64,000 bases of DNA from JAJPXC01 sp964628905 (GTDB lineage: Bacteria > Bacteroidota > Bacteroidia > Bacteroidales > Muribaculaceae). The DNA is taken from positions 13,612 to 77,611 of the forward strand of contig CAZVNS010000006.1 of assembly GCA_964628905.1 (NCBI GenBank). The letters run 5' to 3'. The notes below the pieces were generated by a model. That model saw only the letters and a program-made list of their open reading frames with translations, did no database searches and was not told where the DNA came from. Below, in pieces: positions 1 through 8,310 of the stretch. Each line of letters begins with the position of its first letter. Position 1 is the first letter of the stretch. Made by a program: the position numbers and the translations under genes.

Positions 1-648
1 CATGGCGGCCACCGGTATCAGCAGAGCTATCAGGCGCAGCGGCCATGAGGCCCGGTAGCTGCGGTCGCAGAGAGTCAGCAGGGCCACCACCGGCAGTATC
101 ACAAACGCTATGCCTTCGTAGATGAGGATGATGGCGGTGGAGAGCAGGCTCAACCACAGCAGCCTCAAGGGTGGGCGCCACCGCGGGCGATTGTACAAAT
201 GAAGGGCGGTGATGAAGAGTGCGATTACTAAGAAATCCTTACGTATCAAGCATATACACGACGGTAGCAGCATGTAGCTCGTGGGGAGTATCCACCAGCA
301 CAGGTCGTGCTTGACGAACTGGCGCACGAGATAAGCCACCACAAAGGCGAAGCTCGCCAGGCAGAGTATGAGTATGACCCCCTTCGGCGACCACCCCGTG
401 AGCGCGCACAGTTGGAAGATTATCTCCCCTAACAATCCGCGGCGCACAACCCCCCCCTGATAGTTGATGGTGAATTCGCTGATCTGGAATGAGGCCAGAT
501 TGTCGAAATCTGACCGGGAGGCGGCGGCGATGAGCCGGGCCACTATGGCGGTGAACACGGTCATCGTCACGTTGACCGCGGCGTTGAGCCACCGCCACCT
601 CAGCGGGCCTCTCTGCAGAGTGTCAATAATCCAGTTTAAACAGTGCAT
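1..648 (-). CDS. Polytopic membrane protein, 3' end off the window
   Basis: An open frame runs from an ATG at 648 to the left edge without a stop, giving 216 visible residues. The sequence is strongly hydrophobic, with likely membrane segments near residues 22-45, 90-110, 117-132, 134-150 and 162-185. A soluble stretch before the second helix carries the motif YQGGVVRRGLLGE. I recall similar GG-x-VRRGLLGE motifs in uncharacterised Bacteroidetes membrane proteins of glycan loci, but I cannot name a family. It follows the downstream end of the kinase gene by 23 nt on the same strand, so the two are probably cotranscribed. A role in surface glycan handling would be inference only. Confidence 0.7.
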   Translation of the reverse strand, partial: MHCLNWIIDTLQRGPLRWRWLNAAVNVTMTVFTAIVARLIAAASRSDFDNLASFQISEFTINYQGGVVRRGLLGEIIFQLCALTGWSPKGVILILCLASFAFVVAYLVRQFVKHDLCWWILPTSYMLLPSCICLIRKDFLVIALFITALHLYNRPRWRPPLRLLWLSLLSTAIILIYEGIAFVILPVVALLTLCDRSYRASWPLRLIALLIPVAAM

Positions 649-671
649 GCCGCCGGGGTGAGTTGAACGGT

Positions 672-1508
672 TTAGTCGTTGCAGTGATACTCCACAAGAC
701 CCGGCATCGAGTTGCGCTGTATCTTGGCTATCTCCACGCCGAAGTCGTGGGCCACGCGCTTGAGCACGTCGGAGTAGATGCACGCCGTCTTGCCCACGAA
801 GCATATCTTATGGTTGTGGTAGTCGTAGGCGGCGATGTTGCGGGTGAAGAAGCGCATCAGGGTCGTGTACACCAGCTGATACACGTACTCGTTCTCGATA
901 TGGTCGGCCAGGAAGGCGGAGTAGTTGGAGAGTATCTTGTTGGGGTTGGGGTTGGTGTAGACGGCATCCATGATGTCGTCGAGGGTGATGTTGTAGGAGT
1001 AGTAGAATTCCTCGATCAGACCCTTGGGGGCTATCTTCTTGAGGCAGTCGGCCACGAATATCTTGCCTATGTTGGAGCCGGCGCCCTCATCGCCCAGGAT
1101 AAATCCCCCGGGGCGCACGTTGGCGGTGATGGCCGTGCCGTCGTAGAGGCATGAGTTGGAGCCGGTGCCGAGGATGCACGCCAGGCCGGGCTCGCGCACC
1201 AGCAGGCCGCGGGCAGCCCCGAGCAGGTCGCTCATCACCGTGCAGGGGGTCTTGAACTGGGCCACCAGCGACGACTCCACGACCTTGTTCTTCTCCGCAT
1301 TGGCGCATCCCGCCCCGTAGAAGTACACGTGCTCCCAGCGGCGGCGGAAGAAGGCCTCGGGGAGCTCCAGGCGAATGCTGTGGCTGATCTCGCGCCGGCT
1401 TTGGAAGTATGGGTTGAGGCCCTCGGTGAAGGCGTGCTCCACGATGGTGTCGCCATCTACCAGGGTCCACTCAGTGCGTGTGGAGCTACTTTCGGCTATA
1501 ATCTTCAT
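672..1508 (-). CDS. N-acetylglucosamine kinase-like protein (BadF/BadG/BcrA/BcrD ATPase family)
   Basis: A 278-residue ASKHA-fold sugar kinase. It starts with the typical KIIAESSSTRTEW phosphate-1 motif, has ILGTGSNS near the middle (phosphate-2) and GGFILGDEGAGS after it, all characteristic of bacterial and eukaryotic GlcNAc kinases. The expected reaction is ATP-dependent phosphorylation of an amino sugar such as GlcNAc from cell-wall or host glycan turnover. I chose the ATG at 1508 over an upstream in-frame start because the protein then begins at the conserved motif, and a -7 box (TAACTTTG) lies about 50 nt upstream. Substrate identity is not shown by the sequence; a peptidoglycan recycling role is inferred. 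Confidence 0.85.
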   Translation of the reverse strand: MKIIAESSSTRTEWTLVDGDTIVEHAFTEGLNPYFQSRREISHSIRLELPEAFFRRRWEHVYFYGAGCANAEKNKVVESSLVAQFKTPCTVMSDLLGAARGLLVREPGLACILGTGSNSCLYDGTAITANVRPGGFILGDEGAGSNIGKIFVADCLKKIAPKGLIEEFYYSYNITLDDIMDAVYTNPNPNKILSNYSAFLADHIENEYVYQLVYTTLMRFFTRNIAAYDYHNHKICFVGKTACIYSDVLKRVAHDFGVEIAKIQRNSMPGLVEYHCND

Positions 1509-1556
1509 GATTGGTTGTGTGGATTGACTATTATCCTGATGTGATGATTTATTCCG

Positions 1557-1564
1557 CAAAGTTA
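1557..1564 (-). promoter_or_regulatory. -7 promoter box for the GlcNAc kinase gene
   Basis: On the minus strand this reads TAACTTTG, a full match to the Bacteroidetes primary sigma -7 consensus TAnnTTTG. It sits about 48 nt upstream of the chosen ATG. A clear -33 TTTG is not evident at the usual spacing. Confidence 0.55.
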
Positions 1565-1659
1565 TAAAAAGTTTTTTAGTTTTTTAGGTTTTGGGTTTTA
1601 GGTTTTAGGGTTGCATGCCTGCCCGGGTCACAAAGGCGCTGCCTTTGAGCAGGACAGTT

Positions 1660-1716
1660 CCGCATCAGGCGCCTCCCGCCTGCCAATCCCGCACCGCATC
1701 AGGCACCCCCGCCTGC
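1660..1716. repeat. Two direct copies of a palindromic unit of about 23 nt
   Basis: Copy 1 at 1660-1683 and copy 2 at 1694-1716 share CCGCATCAGGC and end in CCGCCTGC. Each contains a CAGGC/GCCTG inverted repeat. Confidence 0.6.
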
Positions 1717-1788
1717 AAGTAGGGTCGCTCCCCGGAGCGTCCGCTCCCCACATGGCGCCCCCGTAAGGCTTCCGCAGGTGTATAAACA

Positions 1789-1820
1789 AGCGGGGCCGCT
1801 CCCATCGGGGCGGCTCCGCT
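1789..1820 (-). terminator. Hairpin downstream of the amidase gene
   Basis: The arms AGCGGGGCCG and CGGCTCCGCT pair with one G-U, and the stem extends inward to about 14 bp around a CATC loop. It lies 22 nt past the amidase stop codon in the minus direction and is followed there by CTTGTTTATA. It is a plausible terminator but lacks a strong U tract. Confidence 0.45.
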
Positions 1821-1841
1821 GAGTATCGGGTGGGGGTTGGA

Positions 1842-4289
1842 TTAGTGGGCGATGATCACGCGGTAGGTCAGGAGCTGGCCGTCGGTGGTGAGCACGCGCA
1901 GCAGGTAGTGGCCGGTGGCCACGTCCTCTACGCTGAGGGTGTTGGCGGCGTTGGCCGAGGCCACGGTGATGCCGGCCACGTTGATCAGCTGCAGGCGCTT
2001 GATCCGGGCTGAGGTCTCGACGTTGAGCACGGTCGATGCGGGGTTGGGGTAGACGCTCAGCTCGTCGCTGTCGGCCACTACGGCGCTAACGCCATTGTTG
2101 GCGTCCTTCATGGCCACGAGGTCGTCAAGCACTATCGACCCTTTCTGGGTGACGGGGCTCTCGGCCTGCACGATGCGCACCTTGTCGAGGTCGTAGACGT
2201 AGCCGGCCTCAAGGTTGTCGTACTTCACTTCGTGGTACTCCCAGCCGCGGAAGTTGAGGTCGCACATCTTCTGCCATTTGGTGTCGGTGCCTGAGGTCAC
2301 GCCTACCCACAGCTCGTGGTTGGAGAAGTCGCCGTTGACGTAGAGTCCCAGCAGGTCGCCGGTCTCAAACTGCACGGGGGTGGCGTTGACGTAGTGCCAG
2401 ACAGCCTCGCCGTCGTGGCTCTCAGCGAAGTTGTAGCTGAGCTTGACGGCTGCCTCGCCAAAGAGGCAGGGGCTGGTGGATTTGCCAACTGAGGGCTTGA
2501 CGGCCATTCCCTTGGAGGCGTCGAGGTCGCCTGTGAGGCAGGTGTAGTTGTCGAAGGTCTCCTTGACCTCAACTCCGTCGGTAGGCTCTTTGGTGCAGTC
2601 CTTGGCTACGAAGTGGATGGTCAGGTCGTCGGCCATGGGGAGGGACTCGTTGTCGCGAAGCTCCTGCGAGAGGGTCAGCGTGTAGCTCTCGCCCGTGGCC
2701 AGGTCGCCTGAGAGGGCGAGCACGGCATTGCCAAATCCATTGCCAAGGGTGTTGTACTGCGATGAGCGGGTGTTCAGGGCCACGCTGTTGCCCTTGGAGT
2801 CCTTAATGGTCACGAGGTCCTTGATACCGGTCGACTTGATCTTGTTGTCGAAGCGCACCTCAAGGGTGGGCGATGCGTAGTGCACCTCGCCGCCGTTGAC
2901 GGGGAACTGGTCTGTGACCGAAAGGCGCGAGCGGTTGCGGGTGGTGAAGGTGTTGACGTACTCCTCAGCAAGGCCGGGGGTGGCGTAGTGCTTGTCGGGG
3001 GTGCGGGCTGAGGTGGCAATCTTGACGGTGTAGGTCACGCCGGGGTCAAGCGACACGTCGTAGGAGTAGACGGCCTTGTGGTTGTTGTCAGAGAATTTCC
3101 AGTGGCCGGCCACGGCGGGCTCGATAGTGAAGGCGCTGATCAGCGACTCCTCATCGACATCGCAGTTGAACTCCAGCTCGATCGGGGCTGAGCAGCTCAC
3201 CAGGCCGTCGGCCTCGGGCTTGGGACCGTCCTTGATGATGCCCAGGTTGTACTCATGCTTCATGTTGAGAGGTGTGTTGCAGTAGGTCACCTCGTCGGCT
3301 TTGACGGTCACGGGCACCTCCTCGGTGTAGTAGCCGTCCTTGCTCATGCGCACGGTGTAGCTGCCGGGGGTGACGTTGCGGAACACGAACACGCCGTTGT
3401 ACATATTGTCGGTGGTGCGCTTCTGCACCTGCTTGCCTGAGGCGTCGAGCAGCTCCACGAAGCAGCCGTTGACCGGGGCGAGCTTATCGCGGCCAATCAT
3501 GGTGAACTTGGTGGGCACGTCCATCTCGCGGAGGTTATGGTCATCGTAGACCACACCCGCCACGTTGCCGGTGACGAAGCGGTCGTCGGTGTTGAAGTAT
3601 TCCATGATGGCGTGGCAGAAGTGCCATGCCTCGAGCCACCAGTAGTCGTCGTTCATCAGTCGGTAGGCCATGGGGCGGTGCTCATGCATGCCACCTTCCG
3701 ACAGCAGCCCGGGCACATACAGGCGGCGGAGCACACCCAGGCCGCCTGACCACATATTCTTATAGAAGTCCAAGTCGCCGGCAATCCAGGGCTCGCGTGT
3801 CCAGTTTGACATCTCATTGGAGTTGAGGTTGCGGGCCACAATCTCTGATATGGTCACGTTCTCAGGGTAGCGGGGTGTGCCTATGGTCTCCTCGCGGTAG
3901 AGCATCAGCAGGTAGTTGACGTCCTCACCGGCGTTGGAGTGGATTGAGAAGAAGATGTCGGCTCCGAAATTGTTGGCCTCGGTGGAGATGGAGTAGAGGT
4001 CGCGGTCGTCGGCCTCGGTGTTCTTCACACGCGAGATCATCGGCTGGGCGCCGAGTGAGTCGAGGATGTGATACATGTGCAGACCCTTGTAGAGGTTGCT
4101 CTTCGACTCCCAGTAGCCCAGAGTGTCGTTTTGGGCGAAGGGGTAGATCTGTATCGGACGGTCGTTGGAGGTGTAGCCGCCGTGACCGGGGTTGATGTAT
4201 ACCCTAAGGTCGCTCATCTTCTTGGCCTGAGCGGGAGCCGCCACGGCACCCATCAAGGCTATCGCGGCAAGTATTTTGATCGCTTTCAT
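1842..4289 (-). CDS. Secreted N-acetylmuramoyl-L-alanine amidase-like protein with T9SS C-terminal domain
   Basis: 815 residues. A signal peptide (1-22) precedes an Amidase_3-type zinc hydrolase domain (about 28-235) in which the expected metal ligands and catalytic Glu are visible: H36 in NPGHGG, E61 in WESKSN, H117 in SIHSN and E198 in LLSEGG. A carboxypeptidase-regulatory-like beta domain follows (about 245-345), then two Big_5-like Ig domains (about 360-560), a jelly-roll-like region (about 575-735), and a Por-secretion type A tail starting at SVYPNPAS. The tail predicts export by type IX secretion and release or anchoring at the cell surface. Related Bacteroidetes proteins are often mislabelled xanthan lyase. 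The substrate could be peptidoglycan from competitors or the cell's own wall. The propeller gene lies 100 nt upstream on the same strand. Confidence 0.85.
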   Translation of the reverse strand: MKAIKILAAIALMGAVAAPAQAKKMSDLRVYINPGHGGYTSNDRPIQIYPFAQNDTLGYWESKSNLYKGLHMYHILDSLGAQPMISRVKNTEADDRDLYSISTEANNFGADIFFSIHSNAGEDVNYLLMLYREETIGTPRYPENVTISEIVARNLNSNEMSNWTREPWIAGDLDFYKNMWSGGLGVLRRLYVPGLLSEGGMHEHRPMAYRLMNDDYWWLEAWHFCHAIMEYFNTDDRFVTGNVAGVVYDDHNLREMDVPTKFTMIGRDKLAPVNGCFVELLDASGKQVQKRTTDNMYNGVFVFRNVTPGSYTVRMSKDGYYTEEVPVTVKADEVTYCNTPLNMKHEYNLGIIKDGPKPEADGLVSCSAPIELEFNCDVDEESLISAFTIEPAVAGHWKFSDNNHKAVYSYDVSLDPGVTYTVKIATSARTPDKHYATPGLAEEYVNTFTTRNRSRLSVTDQFPVNGGEVHYASPTLEVRFDNKIKSTGIKDLVTIKDSKGNSVALNTRSSQYNTLGNGFGNAVLALSGDLATGESYTLTLSQELRDNESLPMADDLTIHFVAKDCTKEPTDGVEVKETFDNYTCLTGDLDASKGMAVKPSVGKSTSPCLFGEAAVKLSYNFAESHDGEAVWHYVNATPVQFETGDLLGLYVNGDFSNHELWVGVTSGTDTKWQKMCDLNFRGWEYHEVKYDNLEAGYVYDLDKVRIVQAESPVTQKGSIVLDDLVAMKDANNGVSAVVADSDELSVYPNPASTVLNVETSARIKRLQLINVAGITVASANAANTLSVEDVATGHYLLRVLTTDGQLLTYRVIIAH

Positions 4290-4304
4290 TGTTTAGGAGT
4301 TGTT

Positions 4305-4386
4305 AAAGTCTTTAGAGTTTTTGAGTTTTTGAGTTTTTAAGAGTTTTAGAGTTTTACAACTTTCAAAACTTTTAAAACTATAAAAA
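4305..4386. repeat. T-rich GAGTTTTT repeat between two cotranscribed genes
   Basis: The plus strand repeats units close to GAGTTTTT and AGAGTTTTA several times, so the minus-strand transcript would carry A-rich AAAAACTC repeats just before the amidase start. No hairpin terminator is visible in this gap. Confidence 0.55.
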
Positions 4387-4389
4387 CTC

Positions 4390-5232
4390 TCACAACTTCT
4401 TGGGGTTAAGTAAGTAGACTTCGCCATCGAGAGTGGAGTAGACGATAGCGCCGGTGGCGATTGAGGTGGTGAGCTCATCGACGAGCACCTCGTCGCCTGT
4501 CAGCACTGCGCTTTCACCGGTGGCCAGGTCGTTGATCTGTATGTAAGAGCGGGTGATGAAGTAGCCGTCGTCGAAGTGCGACACCGAAGCGATGGTGTTG
4601 TCATCAATCCAGCAGGGGTAAATGCCCTTGGGGTTTACCTGACGAGCTTCCGAACCGTCGACGTTGGCCACGAATGTGCCCTTGAAGGCCTCGAAGAAGG
4701 CAATCTTGGTGCCGTCGGGCGACAGCGATGCCCACAGATAAGAGTGAGCGTCGTCAACGGGGTCAATCAGCGTGGTCTTGCCATCGATGGTGACGTTGAT
4801 TTTGTCGAAGGCCGACACGGCGTAGGTGTCGCGGTCGATGGTCACGGTCGAAATCTGCTCGCGGCTCATGGGCATGAGCTGGCGGCTCTTGGCGGTGCTG
4901 ACGTTGTACTCGCGCACGTCGCGGTTGACGAGGCCGTCAATCTTCTCGGCGGTGCGGTAGATCACCTTACTGCCATCGAGCGAGAAAGTGGGCTGGAAGC
5001 CGGCTGCGGCGCGGTCGTCGATGATGGCAATTGAGCCGTCGGTCATGTCGAGGCACTGCAGACCGGTGTGGTCCATAGTTGAGAACAATAGCTTCGTGCC
5101 ATCGGGACTGAGCACCGGATGGAACGCTCCCGCAGGCATGTCGAGCTGCTCAGGGGCTTGGTAAGCCGGGATGGCGGCCGTGCCGGTAAGGGCTGCGGCT
5201 GCCATCAGGGCGATGATGATTGGTTGTTTCAT
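4390..5232 (-). CDS. Periplasmic PD40/TolB-like beta-propeller protein
   Basis: 280 residues with a signal peptide (MKQPIIIALMAAAALTG...). It contains repeated propeller blades bearing the PD40 signature: HPVLSPDGTKLLFST, QPTFSLDGSKVIYRT and ASLSPDGTKIAFFE. Such WD40-like propellers act as periplasmic or surface protein-interaction modules. There is no catalytic domain. It precedes the amidase gene by 100 nt on the same strand and has its own promoter box, so a shared transcript is likely. Whether it partners with the amidase is inference. Confidence 0.75.
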   Translation of the reverse strand: MKQPIIIALMAAAALTGTAAIPAYQAPEQLDMPAGAFHPVLSPDGTKLLFSTMDHTGLQCLDMTDGSIAIIDDRAAAGFQPTFSLDGSKVIYRTAEKIDGLVNRDVREYNVSTAKSRQLMPMSREQISTVTIDRDTYAVSAFDKINVTIDGKTTLIDPVDDAHSYLWASLSPDGTKIAFFEAFKGTFVANVDGSEARQVNPKGIYPCWIDDNTIASVSHFDDGYFITRSYIQINDLATGESAVLTGDEVLVDELTTSIATGAIVYSTLDGEVYLLNPKKL

Positions 5233-5322
5233 TATGTTTTATGTTAAGGTTATATTCTCTGGGTTGCAATGTGTTGCGTCCTAATGTGTGAGGAAGGAAT
5301 AATTGTCTCATATTATTGTGTG

Positions 5323-5330
5323 CAAAGGTA
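5323..5330 (-). promoter_or_regulatory. -7 promoter box for the propeller-amidase unit
   Basis: The minus strand reads TACCTTTG, matching TAnnTTTG, about 90 nt upstream of the propeller ATG. The surrounding leader is AT-rich. Confidence 0.55.
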
Positions 5331-5393
5331 ATGCTAAAATTTTGTATATCCTACTTAATTTGTGTTATGTGGCGTGTATAAGTGCATAAGGGC

Positions 5394-6359
5394 TTAATTA
5401 CGTCTGATTTTTCCGTTGGAAGTGCGTGGTAATGAGCGAGTTGTAATTACCCAGCGAGGTATGTGGTAAGGATGGATTGAGTCAATAAGTTTTAGCTGTC
5501 GGAGCAATGAGTCGCTGTCAACGGTACCATCGGGGTCTTCAATGACGAGTTGGAGTGCCGTACCCAGTTTGCTGTCGGCTATGCCTCTCACGTAGAATGG
5601 TTTGGCGATGAAAGGGGCAAGCTCGGCTTCGATAATTTCAGGATGCAGTTTCACCCCGCCGGAGTTAATCACATTGTCGGAGCGTCCGAGCCATCTGAAC
5701 TCCGTGGGTGTGACGAGTTGCACCACATCGGTTGTAGTGAGTTCCCTCCAGCTCATTCTCTCTGATTTGATTATCAGCCGATTGTCGTCGGTGGTCGTGA
5801 ATGTGATATGAGGTAGGGCTTGAAATGTGTCATCGCCGGCGCGCCGAAGTGCCACGTGGCTGCATGTCTCGGTCATGCCGTAGGTAGCCCAAACGTTGTC
5901 AGCCAATGATTTAAGTCCTAACTCATTCTCATTCGACATTGGCGCTCCCCCCACGATAATATGCTTGATCTTAGGCAATTGACATCGGTTGGCTATTAGC
6001 CATTCGGCCTGTGAAGGTACGATGGGGAGCAAGTCTATGGATTTAACGTCGTTGGTGGTCCTGAGCGGCCGATTGCTCGGAGGCTCGATAATCAGTTTGC
6101 AGTTGGCCACTATTGCCCTTACAATCATCATCTTACCCGCGATATAATCCGTAGAGAGAGGGCAAACGAGAGTTGAGTCAGAGGTTAAATTGAAGAAATC
6201 GCAAGTTGACCTGGCCGACACGAGCATGTCCGACTTCAAGAGCTTGATTTCCTTAGGTTTGCCGGTGGAGCCTGAAGTATGAGCAAAGACGTGCGGTTCG
6301 CCGTTATTCCACTCATCGACAAACTGTTGCGCTTGACATTCAGGATCCACTAAGTTCAT
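5394..6359 (-). CDS. menE: o-Succinylbenzoate--CoA ligase
   Basis: A 321-residue ANL-superfamily enzyme that activates o-succinylbenzoate to its CoA thioester in menaquinone synthesis. The P-loop HTSGSTGKPKE lies at residues 27-37, the A5 motif ATYGMTET in the middle, GRSDNVINSGGVKLHP near residue 230 and the catalytic-lysine region RTSNGKIRRN at the extreme C-terminus. It is shorter than many MenE proteins because the N-terminal region before the P-loop is minimal, which is usual for Bacteroidetes copies. The ATG at 6359 is preferred over a TTG two codons upstream. It starts 2 nt after the menC stop. Confidence 0.9.
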   Translation of the reverse strand: MNLVDPECQAQQFVDEWNNGEPHVFAHTSGSTGKPKEIKLLKSDMLVSARSTCDFFNLTSDSTLVCPLSTDYIAGKMMIVRAIVANCKLIIEPPSNRPLRTTNDVKSIDLLPIVPSQAEWLIANRCQLPKIKHIIVGGAPMSNENELGLKSLADNVWATYGMTETCSHVALRRAGDDTFQALPHITFTTTDDNRLIIKSERMSWRELTTTDVVQLVTPTEFRWLGRSDNVINSGGVKLHPEIIEAELAPFIAKPFYVRGIADSKLGTALQLVIEDPDGTVDSDSLLRQLKLIDSIHPYHIPRWVITTRSLPRTSNGKIRRN

Positions 6360-6361
6360 TG

Positions 6362-7399
6362 TCAATGACGGGTGTTAGGTGACACAAATCTCAGTTCGCT
6401 GTAATCCCACTGAGCATCAGGGTTGTAGCCAATTTTTTCCCCCACGATAATCAGAGGAGATGGGACATTGTTGCGATACAATTGTCCGGTGCCAAGTCCC
6501 TGTGGCATAGTAGGTTTATACCGGCTTACCCAACGTGTAATCGCATCGAGCCCGACGTTTGACTCCAGGGCTGACGTGGCCCACCAGCCGATACCAAGGT
6601 CCTCGGCTATGCTTATCCACTCATCAGCCTCACGAAAGCCTCCACAAAGGCTTGGTTTGAGTATGATATATTGCGGTTTTGCCGAACTTAATAGCTTATT
6701 CTTCTGCGTCTTAGGTGTGATCCCAATCAGTTCCTCATCAAGAGCGATTGGGATTGGCGACGTTGCACATAGATCGGCCAACTCTTTGATTTGCCCTCGT
6801 TTGATGGGCTGCTCAATGGAGTGGATGGAGTAGCGGGCGAGTTGGTCAAGCCGTTGGTGCGCAACTTCAAGCGAGAATGCTTCGTTGGCATCGAGTCGTA
6901 GTTCGAGTTTCTCGGGCGTAAAGCGCTGTCGTATAGAGCGAATGATGTCAAGTTCGCTCTCCCAGTCGATACCCCCTATTTTAAGTTTTAAGCATTTAAA
7001 TCCGTCGGCTAATTTCTCCTCCACGCGTTCGAGCATCTTCTCCGCCGTACCCATCCATATCAAGCCGTTGATGGTGATTGGTGAAGGGAAAGTAGTTTCA
7101 TGCCTATTAAGCTGTGATATAGCATCTTCCAACCCAAATCTCATTGACGAGTAGGGTATGTCGCTGATATTGATGGCGTGGATGTAGCGACACGCCGAGG
7201 CGAGCTGCTGTTCGTAGTCAGGTATGTCGTCGGAGCTAAGGCCGCGAAACACAGCACATTCCCCTATGCCGAAGCGGTCAAGGGTGGCATCGTCCCAAAC
7301 CTTCACAAAGTATGTCTCCTTCACCCTCATTGTCGACCGTGAAGTGGTGGCCGGTTGCTTGAAGGCGAGGAAATAGCGGCAATAGCTGGCTCTTAACAT
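6362..7399 (-). CDS. menC: o-Succinylbenzoate synthase
   Basis: An enolase-superfamily enzyme of 345 residues that dehydrates SHCHC to o-succinylbenzoate. The KxK catalytic lysine motif (KCLKLKIGG), metal ligands in LRLDANEAF, SIEQPI and IALDEEL, and the second lysine in IILKPSLCGG are all present. The start is set at the ATG at 7399 (MLRASYCRYFLAFKQP), which matches the family's usual N-terminus; a longer frame would overlap menB. It lies 7 nt after menB and is followed directly by menE, a translationally compact arrangement. Confidence 0.93.
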   Translation of the reverse strand: MLRASYCRYFLAFKQPATTSRSTMRVKETYFVKVWDDATLDRFGIGECAVFRGLSSDDIPDYEQQLASACRYIHAINISDIPYSSMRFGLEDAISQLNRHETTFPSPITINGLIWMGTAEKMLERVEEKLADGFKCLKLKIGGIDWESELDIIRSIRQRFTPEKLELRLDANEAFSLEVAHQRLDQLARYSIHSIEQPIKRGQIKELADLCATSPIPIALDEELIGITPKTQKNKLLSSAKPQYIILKPSLCGGFREADEWISIAEDLGIGWWATSALESNVGLDAITRWVSRYKPTMPQGLGTGQLYRNNVPSPLIIVGEKIGYNPDAQWDYSELRFVSPNTRH

Positions 7400-7406
7400 C
7401 TTACGG

Positions 7407-8225
7407 TTAGCCGGGGAATTTGGGGAACTGGTCAAAGTCGGGGTCACGCTTCTCTAAGAAAGCATTTTTACCTTCCTGAGCTTCAGCCATCAGGTAGTAC
7501 ATCAGAGTGGCATCTCCGGCAAATTCCATCATGCCACGCTGCCCATCGAGTTCGGCGTTGAGAGCGCGCTTGATCATGCGAATGGCCATGGGTGAACGGC
7601 TAAGTATCGTTTCGCACCACTCAACAGTTTCATCCTCAAGGCGTTCGAGAGGCACCACACGGTTGATCATTCCCATGTCGAGGGCCTCCTGCGCGGTGTA
7701 CTGGCGGCAGAGGAACCATATCTCGCGCGCCTTCTTCTGACCAACGCAGCGAGCCAGGTAGCTCGAACCAAATCCCGCGTCGAATGAGCCAACCTTGGGC
7801 CCGGTCTGTCCGAATCGGGCGTTTTCAGAGGCGATAGTCAGGTCGCAAACCACCTGAAGCACGTTGCCACCGCCTATAGCGTAACCGTTGACCATGGCGA
7901 TCACCGGCTTGGGTATCGAGCGGATGGCCTTGTGGAGGTCGAGTACATTCAGGCGCGGCACGCCGTTAGCGTCGATGTAGCCACCGACACCCTTCACCTT
8001 CTGGTCGCCACCTGAGCAGAAAGCCTTATCGCCTGTGCCGGTGAGGATTATCACACCGATTTCGGGCGACTCGCGGCAATAGGCCATAGCATCGAGCATC
8101 TCAAAATTGGTTTGAGGCCGGAAGGCGTTGTAAACTTGCGGGCGGTTGATTGTGATCTTGGCTATCTTGCCATTTTTCTCAAAAAGTATGTCGTCATACT
8201 CCTTGATTGTAGTCCATTTTCGCAT
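7407..8225 (-). CDS. menB: 1,4-Dihydroxy-2-naphthoyl-CoA synthase
   Basis: A crotonase-fold enzyme of 272 residues that closes the naphthoquinone ring. The oxyanion-hole and substrate motifs NRPQVYNAFRP, AFCSGGDQKVKG and GYAIGGGNVLQ are all intact, with FGQTGPKVGSFDAG following. It is first in a menB-menC-menE unit with its own promoter region. menF, menD, menA and menH are not in the window, so the pathway is split in this genome. Menaquinone is the natural electron acceptor of the NQR complex encoded near 57-63 kb. Confidence 0.96.
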   Translation of the reverse strand: MRKWTTIKEYDDILFEKNGKIAKITINRPQVYNAFRPQTNFEMLDAMAYCRESPEIGVIILTGTGDKAFCSGGDQKVKGVGGYIDANGVPRLNVLDLHKAIRSIPKPVIAMVNGYAIGGGNVLQVVCDLTIASENARFGQTGPKVGSFDAGFGSSYLARCVGQKKAREIWFLCRQYTAQEALDMGMINRVVPLERLEDETVEWCETILSRSPMAIRMIKRALNAELDGQRGMMEFAGDATLMYYLMAEAQEGKNAFLEKRDPDFDQFPKFPG

Positions 8226-8253
8226 AATCGTGTTAATTGTCGGTTTTCAACTG

Positions 8254-8261
8254 CGAAATTA
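8254..8261 (-). promoter_or_regulatory. Probable -7 box for menBCE
   Basis: The minus strand reads TAATTTCG, one base off TAnnTTTG, 29 nt upstream of the menB ATG, inside an 85-nt divergent intergenic region. Confidence 0.4.
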
Positions 8262-8273
8262 CAATAAATTTAG

Positions 8274-8281
8274 TAACTTCG
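8274..8281 (+). promoter_or_regulatory. Probable -7 box for the seven-gene surface operon
   Basis: TAACTTCG, one base off TAnnTTTG, 30 nt upstream of the first start codon. It is set back to back with the menB box 12 nt away. Confidence 0.4.
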
Positions 8282-8310
8282 CACATTGAAAATCAAAATG
8301 GAAAAAGTGA

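Larger units (their letters stand above)
1565..1841. other. Gene-free stretch with T-rich heptamer repeats and a row of short hairpins
   Basis: No credible gene. From about 1573 to 1613 the plus strand repeats GGTTTTAG-like units. Then come perfect inverted repeats at 1631-1647 (CAAAGGC/GCCTTTG), 1666-1682 (CAGGCG/CGCCTG) and 1726-1739 (CGCTCC/GGAGCG), and a long imperfect hairpin at 1789-1820. Two near-identical units of about 23 nt starting CCGCATCAGGC lie at 1660-1683 and 1694-1716. The arrangement looks like a REP-type palindromic intergenic element, which is inference. Confidence 0.5.

Noticed and set aside
239..598. A 119-residue minus-strand frame near the left edge
   Set aside because: A different frame on the same strand is open from 648 to the edge and encodes obvious membrane helices, so this one is a shadow.
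663..1154. A 163-residue plus-strand frame rich in Gly and Val
   Set aside because: Antisense to the GlcNAc kinase gene, with a composition typical of reverse-strand shadows in GC-rich DNA.
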